From assembly GCA_002450895.1 (NCBI GenBank), contig DKAR01000128.1:1-5998 (forward strand): a stretch of DNA of 5,998 bases. The letters are read 5' to 3'. Source of the stretch: Proteobacteria bacterium UBA6921. GTDB lineage: Bacteria > Pseudomonadota > Gammaproteobacteria > SG8-11. The translations under genes were made by a program, and so were the position numbers. Below are positions 1-5,908 of the stretch, in pieces. Each line of letters starts with the position of its first letter. Within the stretch, counting starts at the first letter, position 1. A model generated the notes under the pieces. That model was not told where the DNA came from. It did not search any database and saw only the letters and a list, made by a program, of their open reading frames with translations.

Positions 1-102
1 GATCAGCGGCTTGCCGCCGGCCTGCAATAGAGGTTTGGGCGTGTGGTCGGTCAGCGGGCGCATGCGTTCGCCGCGGCCGGCGGCCAGAATCATCGCTTTC
101 AT
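1..102 (-). CDS. murU: MurU, N-acetylmuramate-1-phosphate uridylyltransferase, N-terminal part (runs off left edge)
   Basis: Only the first 34 codons are present; the gene continues past base 1. The peptide opens MKAMILAAGRGERMRP and continues into PLTDHTPKPLL, which is the nucleotide-binding loop of sugar-phosphate nucleotidyltransferases: G9, G11 and R15, then the PKP lysine K23. The MKAMILAAG opening is typical of MurU. MurU makes UDP-MurNAc from UTP and MurNAc-1-phosphate in the cytoplasm, salvaging peptidoglycan sugar and bypassing de novo MurA/MurB synthesis, the step fosfomycin blocks. The gene lies just downstream of amgK, whose product supplies its substrate, and this supports MurU over a generic hexose-phosphate nucleotidyltransferase. 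The ATG is the first possible start, because an in-frame TAG lies four codons upstream. No clear Shine-Dalgarno sequence precedes it. The C-terminal half, which would settle the substrate, is not visible. Confidence 0.85.
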   Translation of the reverse strand, partial: MKAMILAAGRGERMRPLTDHTPKPLLQAGGKPLI

Positions 103-159
103 GCGTTTTGACTATCGCTCGCGCTATTTAATTGGTGGGTAGAGTGCTTCGTATCGGTT

Positions 160-1155
160 CTAAACGCGCCCGACGACGGATTCGCGCAAGAATCTTTCCA
201 TCGGCTGCAATTCAGAGTATCGACCGCAAACGTGCATTACATAATTCAGCGTTCTGGGAATATCTTTCAGATATCCGGGTTTCCCATCGCGATGGTTCAA
301 GCGGGCGAAGATGCCAATGGCCTTGAGGTGCCTCTGCATCCCCATCAGATCGAACCATTTCATAAACTGGACGGAATCATCCACATTTACGCCCCGCGAC
401 ATCAGTTCTCGACGATGCCCTTCGACCCATCCGGCGACACGCTCAACGGGCCACGCGATATAGCAATCGCGCAGCAGGGACACGAGATCATAGGTGATGG
501 GTCCATACAATGCGTCCTGGAAGTCCAGCACACCCGGGTTATCTTTTGCTGTCACCATCAGGTTGCGCGAATGATAGTCGCGATGCACCCCAACACGCGG
601 CTGTTCCAGGGCTGAGGTCTTCAACACATGGTAGGCCGATTCAATCACTTCGCGATGAAGCGGGGTCAACGTGATGCCGAGGTGCTTCTCGAGCAACCAT
701 TCGTCAAAAATCCTGAGTTCACGGGAAAGAACTGCGTCGTCGTAGGGCGGGAGCTGTTTGACGTCACCGATCTCCGTGGTTTGCAGGCGCAACGTAGCTT
801 GCAACGCGTCACTGTATAAAGTATCGACGTTGTTCTCATCCAGCACCTGCAAATACTGGCGATCGCCAAGGTCGGTAATCAGCACGTAGCCACACCCCGT
901 ATCCGCCTCGACGATTTCTGGAACGTGCATCCCGACACGCCGCAAAAGTTGCGCAATGCGAATGTAACGCGGACTGTCCTCACGCTCAGGCGGAGCATCC
1001 ATCGCAATGAGCGTCTTGCCCCCGTCGTAAGTCACACGAAAGTAACGTCGAAAACTTGCGTCAGCCGAAGCAGGGCGAATATCGCACGCGGAAATTCGCA
1101 GGGACGATTTGACCCATTCAGTGAGTTCAGCGAGTCGCGTATCCACGGTTGTCAC
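160..1155 (-). CDS. amgK: AmgK, anomeric MurNAc/GlcNAc sugar kinase (aminoglycoside-phosphotransferase fold)
   Basis: This 331-residue cytoplasmic kinase phosphorylates the anomeric C1 of MurNAc (and GlcNAc in characterised relatives), giving the MurNAc-1-phosphate used by MurU in cell-wall recycling. Visible motifs are ASFRRYFR near 33-40 (N-lobe, nucleotide binding), the catalytic loop HRDYHSRN at 191-198 with likely base D193, the metal-binding DFQDA at 211-215, then GPITYDLVSLLRD at 218-230 and the family-specific QRHLKAIGIFARL at 274-286. Length is normal for AmgK. The start is GTG, overlapping the acpS stop as GTGA, with GAGG five bases upstream, so translation is probably coupled to acpS. 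It is followed 57 bases later by murU. The family was long annotated only as a phosphotransferase, and substrate specificity here is inferred from motif pattern plus the murU neighbour. Nothing is truncated and all key kinase residues are present. Confidence 0.9.
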   Translation of the reverse strand: MTTVDTRLAELTEWVKSSLRISACDIRPASADASFRRYFRVTYDGGKTLIAMDAPPEREDSPRYIRIAQLLRRVGMHVPEIVEADTGCGYVLITDLGDRQYLQVLDENNVDTLYSDALQATLRLQTTEIGDVKQLPPYDDAVLSRELRIFDEWLLEKHLGITLTPLHREVIESAYHVLKTSALEQPRVGVHRDYHSRNLMVTAKDNPGVLDFQDALYGPITYDLVSLLRDCYIAWPVERVAGWVEGHRRELMSRGVNVDDSVQFMKWFDLMGMQRHLKAIGIFARLNHRDGKPGYLKDIPRTLNYVMHVCGRYSELQPMERFLRESVVGRV

Positions 1156-1535
1156 GCGCGCCTCATCAGGATGACATGGGCAATGGCGTATTCATCCTCA
1201 TCCGAAATACTGACAAATCCTTCCCCGATTCCGAACTGGGACAATAACTCCAGCGCCTTGCCATTCCAGGACAACAATGGTTTACCTTTCTCATCGTGGG
1301 CAACTGCGATGTTCTTCAGTGACAGGCCATCCCGAAACCCCGACCCCAAGGCTTTGGACGCTGCCTCTTTTGCTGCGAACCGCTTGGCTAAGAAGCGCCC
1401 TCGCGAGGGCGCGCTGGAAAACTCCTGCATCTCGTCATCACTAAGGATACGATGCGCAAACCGTTCACCATATCGCTCCAGATTGCGGTCCATACGGGCG
1501 ACCCGGACGATGTCGGTTCCGATACCAAATATCAC
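1152..1535 (-). CDS. acpS: AcpS, holo-[acyl-carrier-protein] synthase
   Basis: This 127-residue enzyme transfers 4'-phosphopantetheine from coenzyme A to the conserved serine of acyl carrier protein, turning on fatty acid synthesis in the cytoplasm. It carries the family signature: GIGTDIV at 4-10 with Mg-binding D8, and KRFAAKEAASKALG at 51-64 with catalytic E57 and K61. It ends with the usual VSISDEDEYAIAHVIL core strand and helix region. Length matches bacterial trimeric AcpS. The start is GTG, fused to the pdxJ stop as GTGA, with GAGG five bases upstream. It ends in Arg-Arg-Ala-stop, whose codons also supply the initiation signal of amgK. The pairing of pdxJ with acpS is standard in proteobacteria, although the pathways are unrelated. 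Confidence 0.97.
   Translation of the reverse strand: MIFGIGTDIVRVARMDRNLERYGERFAHRILSDDEMQEFSSAPSRGRFLAKRFAAKEAASKALGSGFRDGLSLKNIAVAHDEKGKPLLSWNGKALELLSQFGIGEGFVSISDEDEYAIAHVILMRRA
1161..1164 (-). promoter_or_regulatory. Ribosome binding site within the acpS end, supporting the GTG start of amgK
   Basis: GAGG on the minus strand, formed by the Met-Arg codons of the acpS Met-Arg-Arg-Ala tail, sits five bases before the amgK GTG. It supports GTG at 1155 as the start and mirrors the signal used by acpS. Confidence 0.65.
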
Positions 1536-2275
1536 GCTCGCCTCGACTCCGTCATCTGGCGTTTCATTTCCCGCACGGACTCTTCCATACCCGTAAACAA
1601 TGCGCGCGCGATAATCGCATGTCCGATATTCAGTTCACGAACCTGGGGAATCGCGGCAATAGGGCCGACGTTCTGGTAATTCAATCCGTGACCGGCGTTC
1701 ACCTGCAACCCCTGTTTGACGCCATATTCCGCAGCAGCAGTAATGCGCTCGAGAACTTGCGCCCGTTCGGCCGGACTCCCGGCGTCGGCGTAGTGCCCGG
1801 TATGGATTTCAATACAGGGCGCACCGGTCGCACACGCGGCGTCGATCTGGCGGAAGTCGGCTTCGATAAACAACGACACCCGAATTTCCGCCATTCTTAA
1901 ATCCTGACAGACTTCCCGCAGACGGGTGAGATGCGTAACGACATCCAGCCCACCTTCCGTGGTCAGCTCCTCGCGCCGCTCCGGAACAAGGCAACAATCT
2001 TGCGGTTTTATTTTTCGCGCAAACTCGATCATTCTATCGGTGGCCGCCATTTCCAGGTTCATGCGCGTCAGCAGAATCCCGCGCAGCATTTCAACATCGC
2101 GCTCCTGGATGTGGCGCCGATCCTCACGTAAATGCAACGTAATGCTGTCCGCACCGGCGGTTTCCGCGGCAATTGCCGCCTGAATCGGATCCGGATAGCG
2201 CGTTCCGCGTGCCTGCCGGATTGTCGCGACGTGATCGATATTCACGCCGAGCAGAATTTCATTTGTTGCGCCCAT
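1532..2275 (-). CDS. pdxJ: PdxJ, pyridoxine 5'-phosphate synthase
   Basis: PdxJ closes the pyridoxine ring: it condenses 1-deoxy-D-xylulose 5-phosphate with 3-amino-2-oxopropyl phosphate (made by PdxA) to give pyridoxine 5'-phosphate, in the DXP-dependent vitamin B6 pathway. The 247-residue protein is a TIM barrel of standard length. It shows LGVNIDHVATIRQARGT at 9-25, ITLHLREDRRHI at 45-56 with H48, R50 and H55, NLEMA at 73-77 with E75, the LVPERR loop near 96-101, and NAGHGLNY at 193-200 with H196. These correspond to the E. coli catalytic residues H45, H52, E72 and H193. The C-terminal phosphate-binding segment ELNIGHAIIARALF is intact. The ATG lies 3 bases after the recO stop. The only ribosome-binding candidate, GAAGG, is rather far (11 bases), so coupling to recO is likely. 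The gene ends in Arg-Arg-Ala-stop overlapping acpS. Confidence 0.98.
   Translation of the reverse strand: MGATNEILLGVNIDHVATIRQARGTRYPDPIQAAIAAETAGADSITLHLREDRRHIQERDVEMLRGILLTRMNLEMAATDRMIEFARKIKPQDCCLVPERREELTTEGGLDVVTHLTRLREVCQDLRMAEIRVSLFIEADFRQIDAACATGAPCIEIHTGHYADAGSPAERAQVLERITAAAEYGVKQGLQVNAGHGLNYQNVGPIAAIPQVRELNIGHAIIARALFTGMEESVREMKRQMTESRRA
1541..1544 (-). promoter_or_regulatory. Ribosome binding site within the pdxJ end, supporting the GTG start of acpS
   Basis: GAGG on the minus strand, formed by the last serine and first arginine codons of the pdxJ Ser-Arg-Arg-Ala tail, sits five bases before the acpS GTG. It supports GTG at 1535 as the real start. The same arrangement recurs at the acpS-amgK junction. 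Confidence 0.65.
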
Positions 2276-2278
2276 GTT

Positions 2279-3013
2279 TTAGCTGGCCTTCGTTATCAAT
2301 GCGGACGACCGCTGCATGAGCTCCCGGCTGTGCAGCGGCTTGTCACCCAGATAGTGTCCCAATACGGCGCGCATCAATCGTTTGCTTTCGCGCCGTGCAG
2401 TTTCGTTTTTCAATTCATTTCTCGCGAGCGACAACAGCGTCGACCCCAGTACGCTCACGCCGTAAGAATTCTCATTATACGCAACCGGGCCGCGCTCGAT
2501 CTCGTAGCTGTAACGAACGTCGGGCTCAATCGGTACGCCCCTATCCGCGCACCGATCCAGCTGCAACCCATACCCCAACTCCTGCAACAGATGGCGTTCA
2601 AAAATGCGCAGCGTAATGTCCGGTTCGTCGCCTTGCCCCAATCGGGTCACGGTATTCCAGTAGATCTGGAAGAGATCGCTGTGCGAATCGTTACGTTCGA
2701 GCAATCGCAACAACAGCTCGTTCACGTAGAAACCGCAGGTCAAGGCCACTCCGCTGAGGAACAACGCTGCTCCGTCGTCCTCGACAGCGTTTACGTTAAC
2801 CAACTCGCCACGGCCAGACCAGGAGATCAGTAACGGCCGGAATGACTGCAGCGCACCGGCCCATTTGGATTTTTCGGTGCGCACGCCACGCGCGATGGCG
2901 CCGACGCGACCATGCGATCGGGTGAACAACTCCAAAATCACGCTGGTATCTCGATACGGTCGATGATGGAGCACCACCGATGGCTCGAGAAGGACGCGAT
3001 GACTAGGACTCAT
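2279..3013 (-). CDS. recO: RecO, DNA repair and recombination mediator
   Basis: RecO works with RecR (and RecF) to load RecA onto SSB-coated single-stranded DNA and can anneal complementary strands; it acts in gap repair. The 244-residue product matches the usual length of about 240. The N-terminal OB-fold (about residues 7-80) shows the pattern VVLHHRPYRDTSVILELFT, GRVGAIARGVR and GALQSFRPLLISWSGRGEL. The helical domain follows with LSGVALTCGFYVNELLLRLL (86-105), and the C-terminal helix has the family-typical YLGDKPLHSREL (221-232). There is no four-cysteine zinc knuckle, as in the E. coli-type subgroup. I place the start at the ATG inside the end of era: it fits the family N-terminus and has GGGA seven bases upstream. 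A longer reading frame reaches back to 3199, but that extension only re-reads era. The gene overlaps era by 11 bases. Confidence 0.96.
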   Translation of the reverse strand: MSPSHRVLLEPSVVLHHRPYRDTSVILELFTRSHGRVGAIARGVRTEKSKWAGALQSFRPLLISWSGRGELVNVNAVEDDGAALFLSGVALTCGFYVNELLLRLLERNDSHSDLFQIYWNTVTRLGQGDEPDITLRIFERHLLQELGYGLQLDRCADRGVPIEPDVRYSYEIERGPVAYNENSYGVSVLGSTLLSLARNELKNETARRESKRLMRAVLGHYLGDKPLHSRELMQRSSALITKAS

Positions 3014-3908
3014 CGGTATATCCCAGACTGCGGAGCGCGCGCTCGTCGTCTGACCATCCCTCGCGCACCTTGACCCACAATTCCAGAAAAACTTTTCCGT
3101 CGAAAAGTTTTTCCATGTCTTCACGTGCTTCCTTGCCCACCTGTTTGAGCATTTCGCCTTTCTTGCCGATGACAATCCGCTTCTGACCTTCGCGCTCAAC
3201 GTAAATGACAGCCGCGATGCGTCGCAGGTTGCCTTCCTGCTTGAATTGCTCGATCTCCACCGTCAGCGCATACGGCACTTCCTGCCCCAGTCCGCGCATG
3301 AGCTTCTCGCGGATGAATTCGGCGGCGATGAATCGCTCGTTTCGGTCGGTCAGCTGATCTTCCGCGAACATCGGCTCGCCGATTGGCAGGTGTTTCGTCA
3401 ACGCACGCTCAAGGGCGTCCAGATTATCGCCTTTGCGCGCGGAAACCGGCACGACGTCGGTAAACGTTCCACGACGATGTACGTCCTGCAGGAACGGCAA
3501 CAATGTTTCCTTCTCACCGACTGCATCGACCTTGTTAACCACCAGGATCACGGGAATCGCGACGGATCGAAGCTGCTCCAGAACGAATTCGTCCTCATCG
3601 GTAAACTCCAGCGCCTGAATCACAAAAAGAATTGCATCCACATCATGCAACGACGTGAGAGCGACCCGGTTCATATAGCGGTTCATGGCGCGATCGCCGC
3701 CGCGGTGAACGCCCGGGGTATCGACGTAAACGATTTGCGCGTCCGAAAGGTGTTTTATGCCCAGCACGCGGTGGCGCGTTGTTTGCGGTTTGCGCGACGT
3801 AATACTCAACTTGACGCCTATAAGGCGATTCAACAGTGTGGATTTTCCGACATTGGGGCGGCCGACGATGCTCACCGTGCCGCAACGAAACTGATCTTGT
3901 TTACTCAT
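3003..3908 (-). CDS. era: Era, essential GTPase for 16S rRNA maturation and 30S assembly
   Basis: Era binds the 3' end of 16S rRNA through a KH domain and uses GTP to control 30S subunit maturation, at the cytoplasm or inner membrane. The 301-residue protein has every GTPase motif: G1 GRPNVGKS at 16-23, the switch I threonines of PQTTRHR at 41-47, G3 DTPG at 63-66, G4 NKVD at 125-128 and G5 SAR at 156-158. The C-terminal KH domain contains RIVIGKKGEMLKQVG (244-258), with the IGKKG RNA-binding loop at 247-251. Length equals that of E. coli Era (301). The ATG is well fixed: an in-frame TGA lies four codons upstream, and GGTGA sits nine bases before it. Its place after rnc is conserved and fits a shared role in rRNA processing, but here the two are 76 bases apart and not overlapped. 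Confidence 0.99.
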   Translation of the reverse strand: MSKQDQFRCGTVSIVGRPNVGKSTLLNRLIGVKLSITSRKPQTTRHRVLGIKHLSDAQIVYVDTPGVHRGGDRAMNRYMNRVALTSLHDVDAILFVIQALEFTDEDEFVLEQLRSVAIPVILVVNKVDAVGEKETLLPFLQDVHRRGTFTDVVPVSARKGDNLDALERALTKHLPIGEPMFAEDQLTDRNERFIAAEFIREKLMRGLGQEVPYALTVEIEQFKQEGNLRRIAAVIYVEREGQKRIVIGKKGEMLKQVGKEAREDMEKLFDGKVFLELWVKVREGWSDDERALRSLGYTDES

Positions 3909-3967
3909 GGAGCGATTTCACCGCAAAGGAAAGGCTTTGGCAAAGGTATCAATGGAATTTCAGCCGC

Positions 3968-3976
3968 CTTATACCA
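3968..3976 (-). promoter_or_regulatory. Possible extended -10 promoter element ahead of era
   Basis: In the 76-base gap between rnc and era the minus strand reads TGGTATAAG, which fits the extended -10 pattern TG-N-TATAAT with one mismatch. No good -35 hexamer is found 16-18 bases upstream, which extended -10 promoters tolerate. A transcript starting near 3961 would have a leader of roughly 50 bases before the era ATG. The match is short and may be chance. Confidence 0.25.
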
Positions 3977-3984
3977 CGCCGGGG

Positions 3985-4662
3985 TCAGCGGTGGCGCGGC
4001 AAGGCGTCGAGGGCTTTCTGGGCGGCGTCCTGTTCCGCCTTTCGGCGGCTACTGCCGACACCGACAGTCGGCTCCGGGCTCCCGTGTATCCGGCAGCTAA
4101 CGGTAAATATTTGGGCGTGCGCCTCGCCACCGACGGAAACAACGGTGTACTCCGGCAGGGGCAGTCGCTGCCCTTGCATGACCTCTTGAAGCTGGGTTTT
4201 GGGATCTTTGTCGCTTCCGGTAGTAGCAATGATCTCAAGCTGTTCCCTGAGCATTTCAAGAATAAAGCGGCGCGCGTCTTCGAGACCGCTATCCAGGAAG
4301 ATCGCCCCGATAATAGCCTCAACGGCGTTGGCGAGGATCGAATCGCGGTCGAAGCCACCACTTTTCAATTCGCCCGGCCCCAGCCGCAAATAATCCCCAA
4401 GGTGATACACCCGGGCGGAAACGGCCAGTGTGTCGCCTTTGACAAGCCGGGCGCGATAGCGGCTCAGCTTCCCCTCGTCGCACGCGGGGAAGCGCCGGTA
4501 CAGTTCATCGGTAATCACAAAGCTGAGAATCGAGTCTCCGAGAAACTCGAGGCGCTCGTTGTTGCTGGCGCCGGCACTTCGGTGAGTCAAAGCATCTCGC
4601 AGCAGGGTATCATTCCGGAACGTATATCCCAGTGATCGCTGCAGGCGAGAAACGTCTCTCAA
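3985..4662 (-). CDS. rnc: RNase III, double-stranded RNA endoribonuclease
   Basis: RNase III cleaves double-stranded RNA, releasing 16S and 23S rRNA precursors and processing mRNAs and antisense pairs; it works as a homodimer. The 225-residue protein (E. coli 226) has the nuclease domain at about 5-147, with signature NERLEFLGDSIL at 35-46 holding acidic residues E36, E39 and D43, LGPGELKSGGF at 94-104, and E115 in the second acidic cluster. The dsRNA-binding domain spans about 152-222 and ends in the helix GSSRRKAEQDAAQKAL. By position, N112 replaces the aspartate equivalent to E. coli D114. The start is TTG, overlapping the upstream stop as TTGA. No ATG, GTG or other TTG lies between the preceding in-frame stop and the conserved N-terminus RLQRSLGYTF, so a standard start is not available. 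Ribosome-binding sequence is weak, suggesting translational coupling to the upstream gene. Confidence 0.97.
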   Translation of the reverse strand: MRDVSRLQRSLGYTFRNDTLLRDALTHRSAGASNNERLEFLGDSILSFVITDELYRRFPACDEGKLSRYRARLVKGDTLAVSARVYHLGDYLRLGPGELKSGGFDRDSILANAVEAIIGAIFLDSGLEDARRFILEMLREQLEIIATTGSDKDPKTQLQEVMQGQRLPLPEYTVVSVGGEAHAQIFTVSCRIHGSPEPTVGVGSSRRKAEQDAAQKALDALPRHR

Positions 4663-5033
4663 TTTCCGGTCTCGACTTCTGTTTCAAAGTGTCCGACAAG
4701 GTCCAGATTACCGATGAAACTCTTTTCGATATCGTAGGAGAGTGACAGGCGGACGCCTTTCGGAAGTTTTTCAATGACCACGTCCGTCGCATCAACGTCG
4801 TCGACATAGCCGGACTCGAACCGGCGCTTCAGCAGTTTGACAATTTCACCCTGTGTCTTCTGCGCCAAACCGGGTTCCGATTTCATTGACTCTATGGCCG
4901 CGCTGACCTGGAAACTGCTGTAGTACATCGGAAACAGCAGAATGCCAAGATAGAAAAAGAACGCTCCGATCGCGAGTACTAACAGCATGCCAATGGGAGA
5001 CATGCCACGCTGGCGTGAATATGATCGGTTCAT
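4659..5033 (-). CDS. DUF4845 family small single-pass membrane protein
   Basis: This 124-residue protein of unknown function resembles the DUF4845 family, whose gene commonly sits between lepB and rnc in non-enteric Gammaproteobacteria and Betaproteobacteria. A short basic N-terminus (residues 1-10, ending RQRG) leads into one hydrophobic segment, MSPIGMLLVLAIGAFFFYLG (11-30), continuing to about residue 38. The remaining roughly 85 residues are soluble, with a predicted helix around 41-74 and a strand-rich tail (88-120). Basic residues before the segment suggest N-in, with the tail in the periplasm. The start of the segment recalls a type IV prepilin leader but lacks the glutamate at +5. The ATG has a strong AGAGGAG site six bases upstream, the best in the window. 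The stop overlaps the rnc start by 4 bases. Function cannot be read from the sequence; the position suggests, without proving, a link to export or to operon control. Confidence 0.88.
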   Translation of the reverse strand: MNRSYSRQRGMSPIGMLLVLAIGAFFFYLGILLFPMYYSSFQVSAAIESMKSEPGLAQKTQGEIVKLLKRRFESGYVDDVDATDVVIEKLPKGVRLSLSYDIEKSFIGNLDLVGHFETEVETGN

Positions 5034-5039
5034 GTGTCG

Positions 5040-5046
5040 CTCCTCT
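5040..5046 (-). promoter_or_regulatory. Strong ribosome binding site for the DUF4845 gene
   Basis: The minus strand reads AGAGGAG, close to the ideal anti-16S sequence, six bases before the ATG at 5033. It is the strongest such site in the window and fixes the start of the DUF4845 gene. Because rnc is coupled to this gene by a TTGA overlap, this site probably also drives ribosomes into rnc. Confidence 0.8.
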
Positions 5047-5048
5047 TT

Positions 5049-5063
5049 GGGCCCCGGGGACCC
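5049..5063 (-). repeat. GC-rich palindrome between lepB and the DUF4845 gene
   Basis: The minus strand reads GGGTCCCCGGGGCCC, starting at the last base of the lepB stop codon. It can fold into a stem of about six pairs (one G-T wobble) with a three-base loop. No T-run follows, so it is not a standard intrinsic terminator. The ribosome binding site of the DUF4845 gene starts two bases after it. It could protect the upstream mRNA end or modulate access to that site; this is inference from the sequence alone. Confidence 0.4.
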
Positions 5064-5908
5064 TATTTGATTTGAGAACCGATGCGACTCCAGTCAACAC
5101 CCGAATTCTGGGTATCGAAATTCATCCAGATCATGAACGCCTTGCCCACCAGGTTTCGCTCAGGGACGGTACCCCAAAAGCGGCTGTCGTTGCTGTTATC
5201 GCGATTGTCACCCATCGCGAAATAGGTTCCCGGTGGAACGATCACATCAATATCCCCGAAGTTCTTCCGCGCATCGGTGAGGATATCGTGCTTTACATCG
5301 TCCAAATGTTCGACCAATTGAGTCGCGCCGGTCATTACGCTCCCAGCCCCTACCCCGGCATACAACCCCAGAATGACCTGTTCCGCCTTTTTGTCGTTGA
5401 TATAGAGAACCTTGTCACGGTAGACGATGTGGTCCCCAGGCAGGCCAATGACACGCTTGATGTAGTCAATCGACGGGTCTTTCGGAAACCGGAATACGAT
5501 GACATCCCCGCGCTTTGGCTCCCCAATCTCGACGACTTTCCTGTTGAGCACTGGCAGGCGAATCCCGTACGCAAATTTGTTGACCAGAATGAAGTCGCCC
5601 GTCAATAGCGTAGGCATCATGGAGTTGGACGGAATCCGGAACGGCTCCACAAGGAATGAACGCAGCAGCAGGACAACGAGAATGACCGGGAAGAAGGAAC
5701 GCGCGTACTCGATGACGTGCGGCTCGCGAAGCACCGCATTGGCCTTGGTTTGCGCCGCGGTACGTGATTCGGGTTCCGGACCCGCGTCTGCCAGAATCGC
5801 TTCCGCGCGCTGTCGGCGCCGGGGAAGCAACAAGGTTGCGTCCAGCGCCCAAAGAGCGCCGGTCAACGCCGTGAGAAGAACCAGAACGGCGGCAAAGTCC
5901 ATGTTCAT
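5063..5908 (-). CDS. lepB: LepB, signal peptidase I
   Basis: LepB is the inner-membrane serine protease that removes signal peptides from exported preproteins. The 281-residue protein has two membrane segments: about 5-28 (AAVLVLLTALTGALWALDA) and about 71-86 (SFFPVILVVLLLRSFL). A charged cytoplasmic loop lies between them and the catalytic domain follows in the periplasm, matching E. coli topology. Catalytic serine S96 lies in PSNSMMPTL (box B), and general-base lysine K151 in DYIKRVIGLPGD (box D). Box E, GDNRDNSNDSRFWG, is at 233-246. The usual non-catalytic insertion separates boxes D and E. The first ATG overlaps the lepA stop as ATGA and has AAGGTGG about ten bases upstream; a second ATG two codons later would be too far from it. 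A GC-rich palindrome follows the stop. The lepA-lepB pairing is highly conserved. Confidence 0.99.
   Translation of the reverse strand: MNMDFAAVLVLLTALTGALWALDATLLLPRRRQRAEAILADAGPEPESRTAAQTKANAVLREPHVIEYARSFFPVILVVLLLRSFLVEPFRIPSNSMMPTLLTGDFILVNKFAYGIRLPVLNRKVVEIGEPKRGDVIVFRFPKDPSIDYIKRVIGLPGDHIVYRDKVLYINDKKAEQVILGLYAGVGAGSVMTGATQLVEHLDDVKHDILTDARKNFGDIDVIVPPGTYFAMGDNRDNSNDSRFWGTVPERNLVGKAFMIWMNFDTQNSGVDWSRIGSQIK

Noticed and set aside
1..4. GATC exactly at the window edge, as might be left by a cloning site.
   Set aside because: The murU reading frame runs smoothly to base 1 and nothing else suggests a join; a four-base match is not evidence.
108..136. Plus-strand TTGACT resembling a -35 box near the murU start.
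   Set aside because: No acceptable -10 lies 16-18 bases downstream, and no plus-strand gene follows.
3014..3199. N-terminal extension of RecO by 62 residues.
   Set aside because: The extension only re-reads the end of era in another frame. The family N-terminus and a GGGA ribosome site support the ATG at 3013.
3924..3939. Short inverted repeat CAAAG / CTTTG in the rnc-era gap.
   Set aside because: A stem of five mostly A-T pairs with a six-base loop and no T-run is too weak to call a terminator or RNase III site.
3246..4100. Long plus-strand open frame (284 codons) opposite era and the end of rnc.
   Set aside because: It is antisense to two genes of certain identity, its translation resembles no family I recognise, and such frames arise in high-GC genes from codon bias. 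Other plus-strand frames (3907-4635, 2132-2833, 925-1596, 5015-5608, 232-615) are rejected for the same reason.
4995..5033. Type IV prepilin-like leader at the start of the DUF4845 protein.
   Set aside because: A Gly followed by a hydrophobic stretch is present, but the glutamate at +5 is missing and the rest matches DUF4845 membrane proteins, not pilins.
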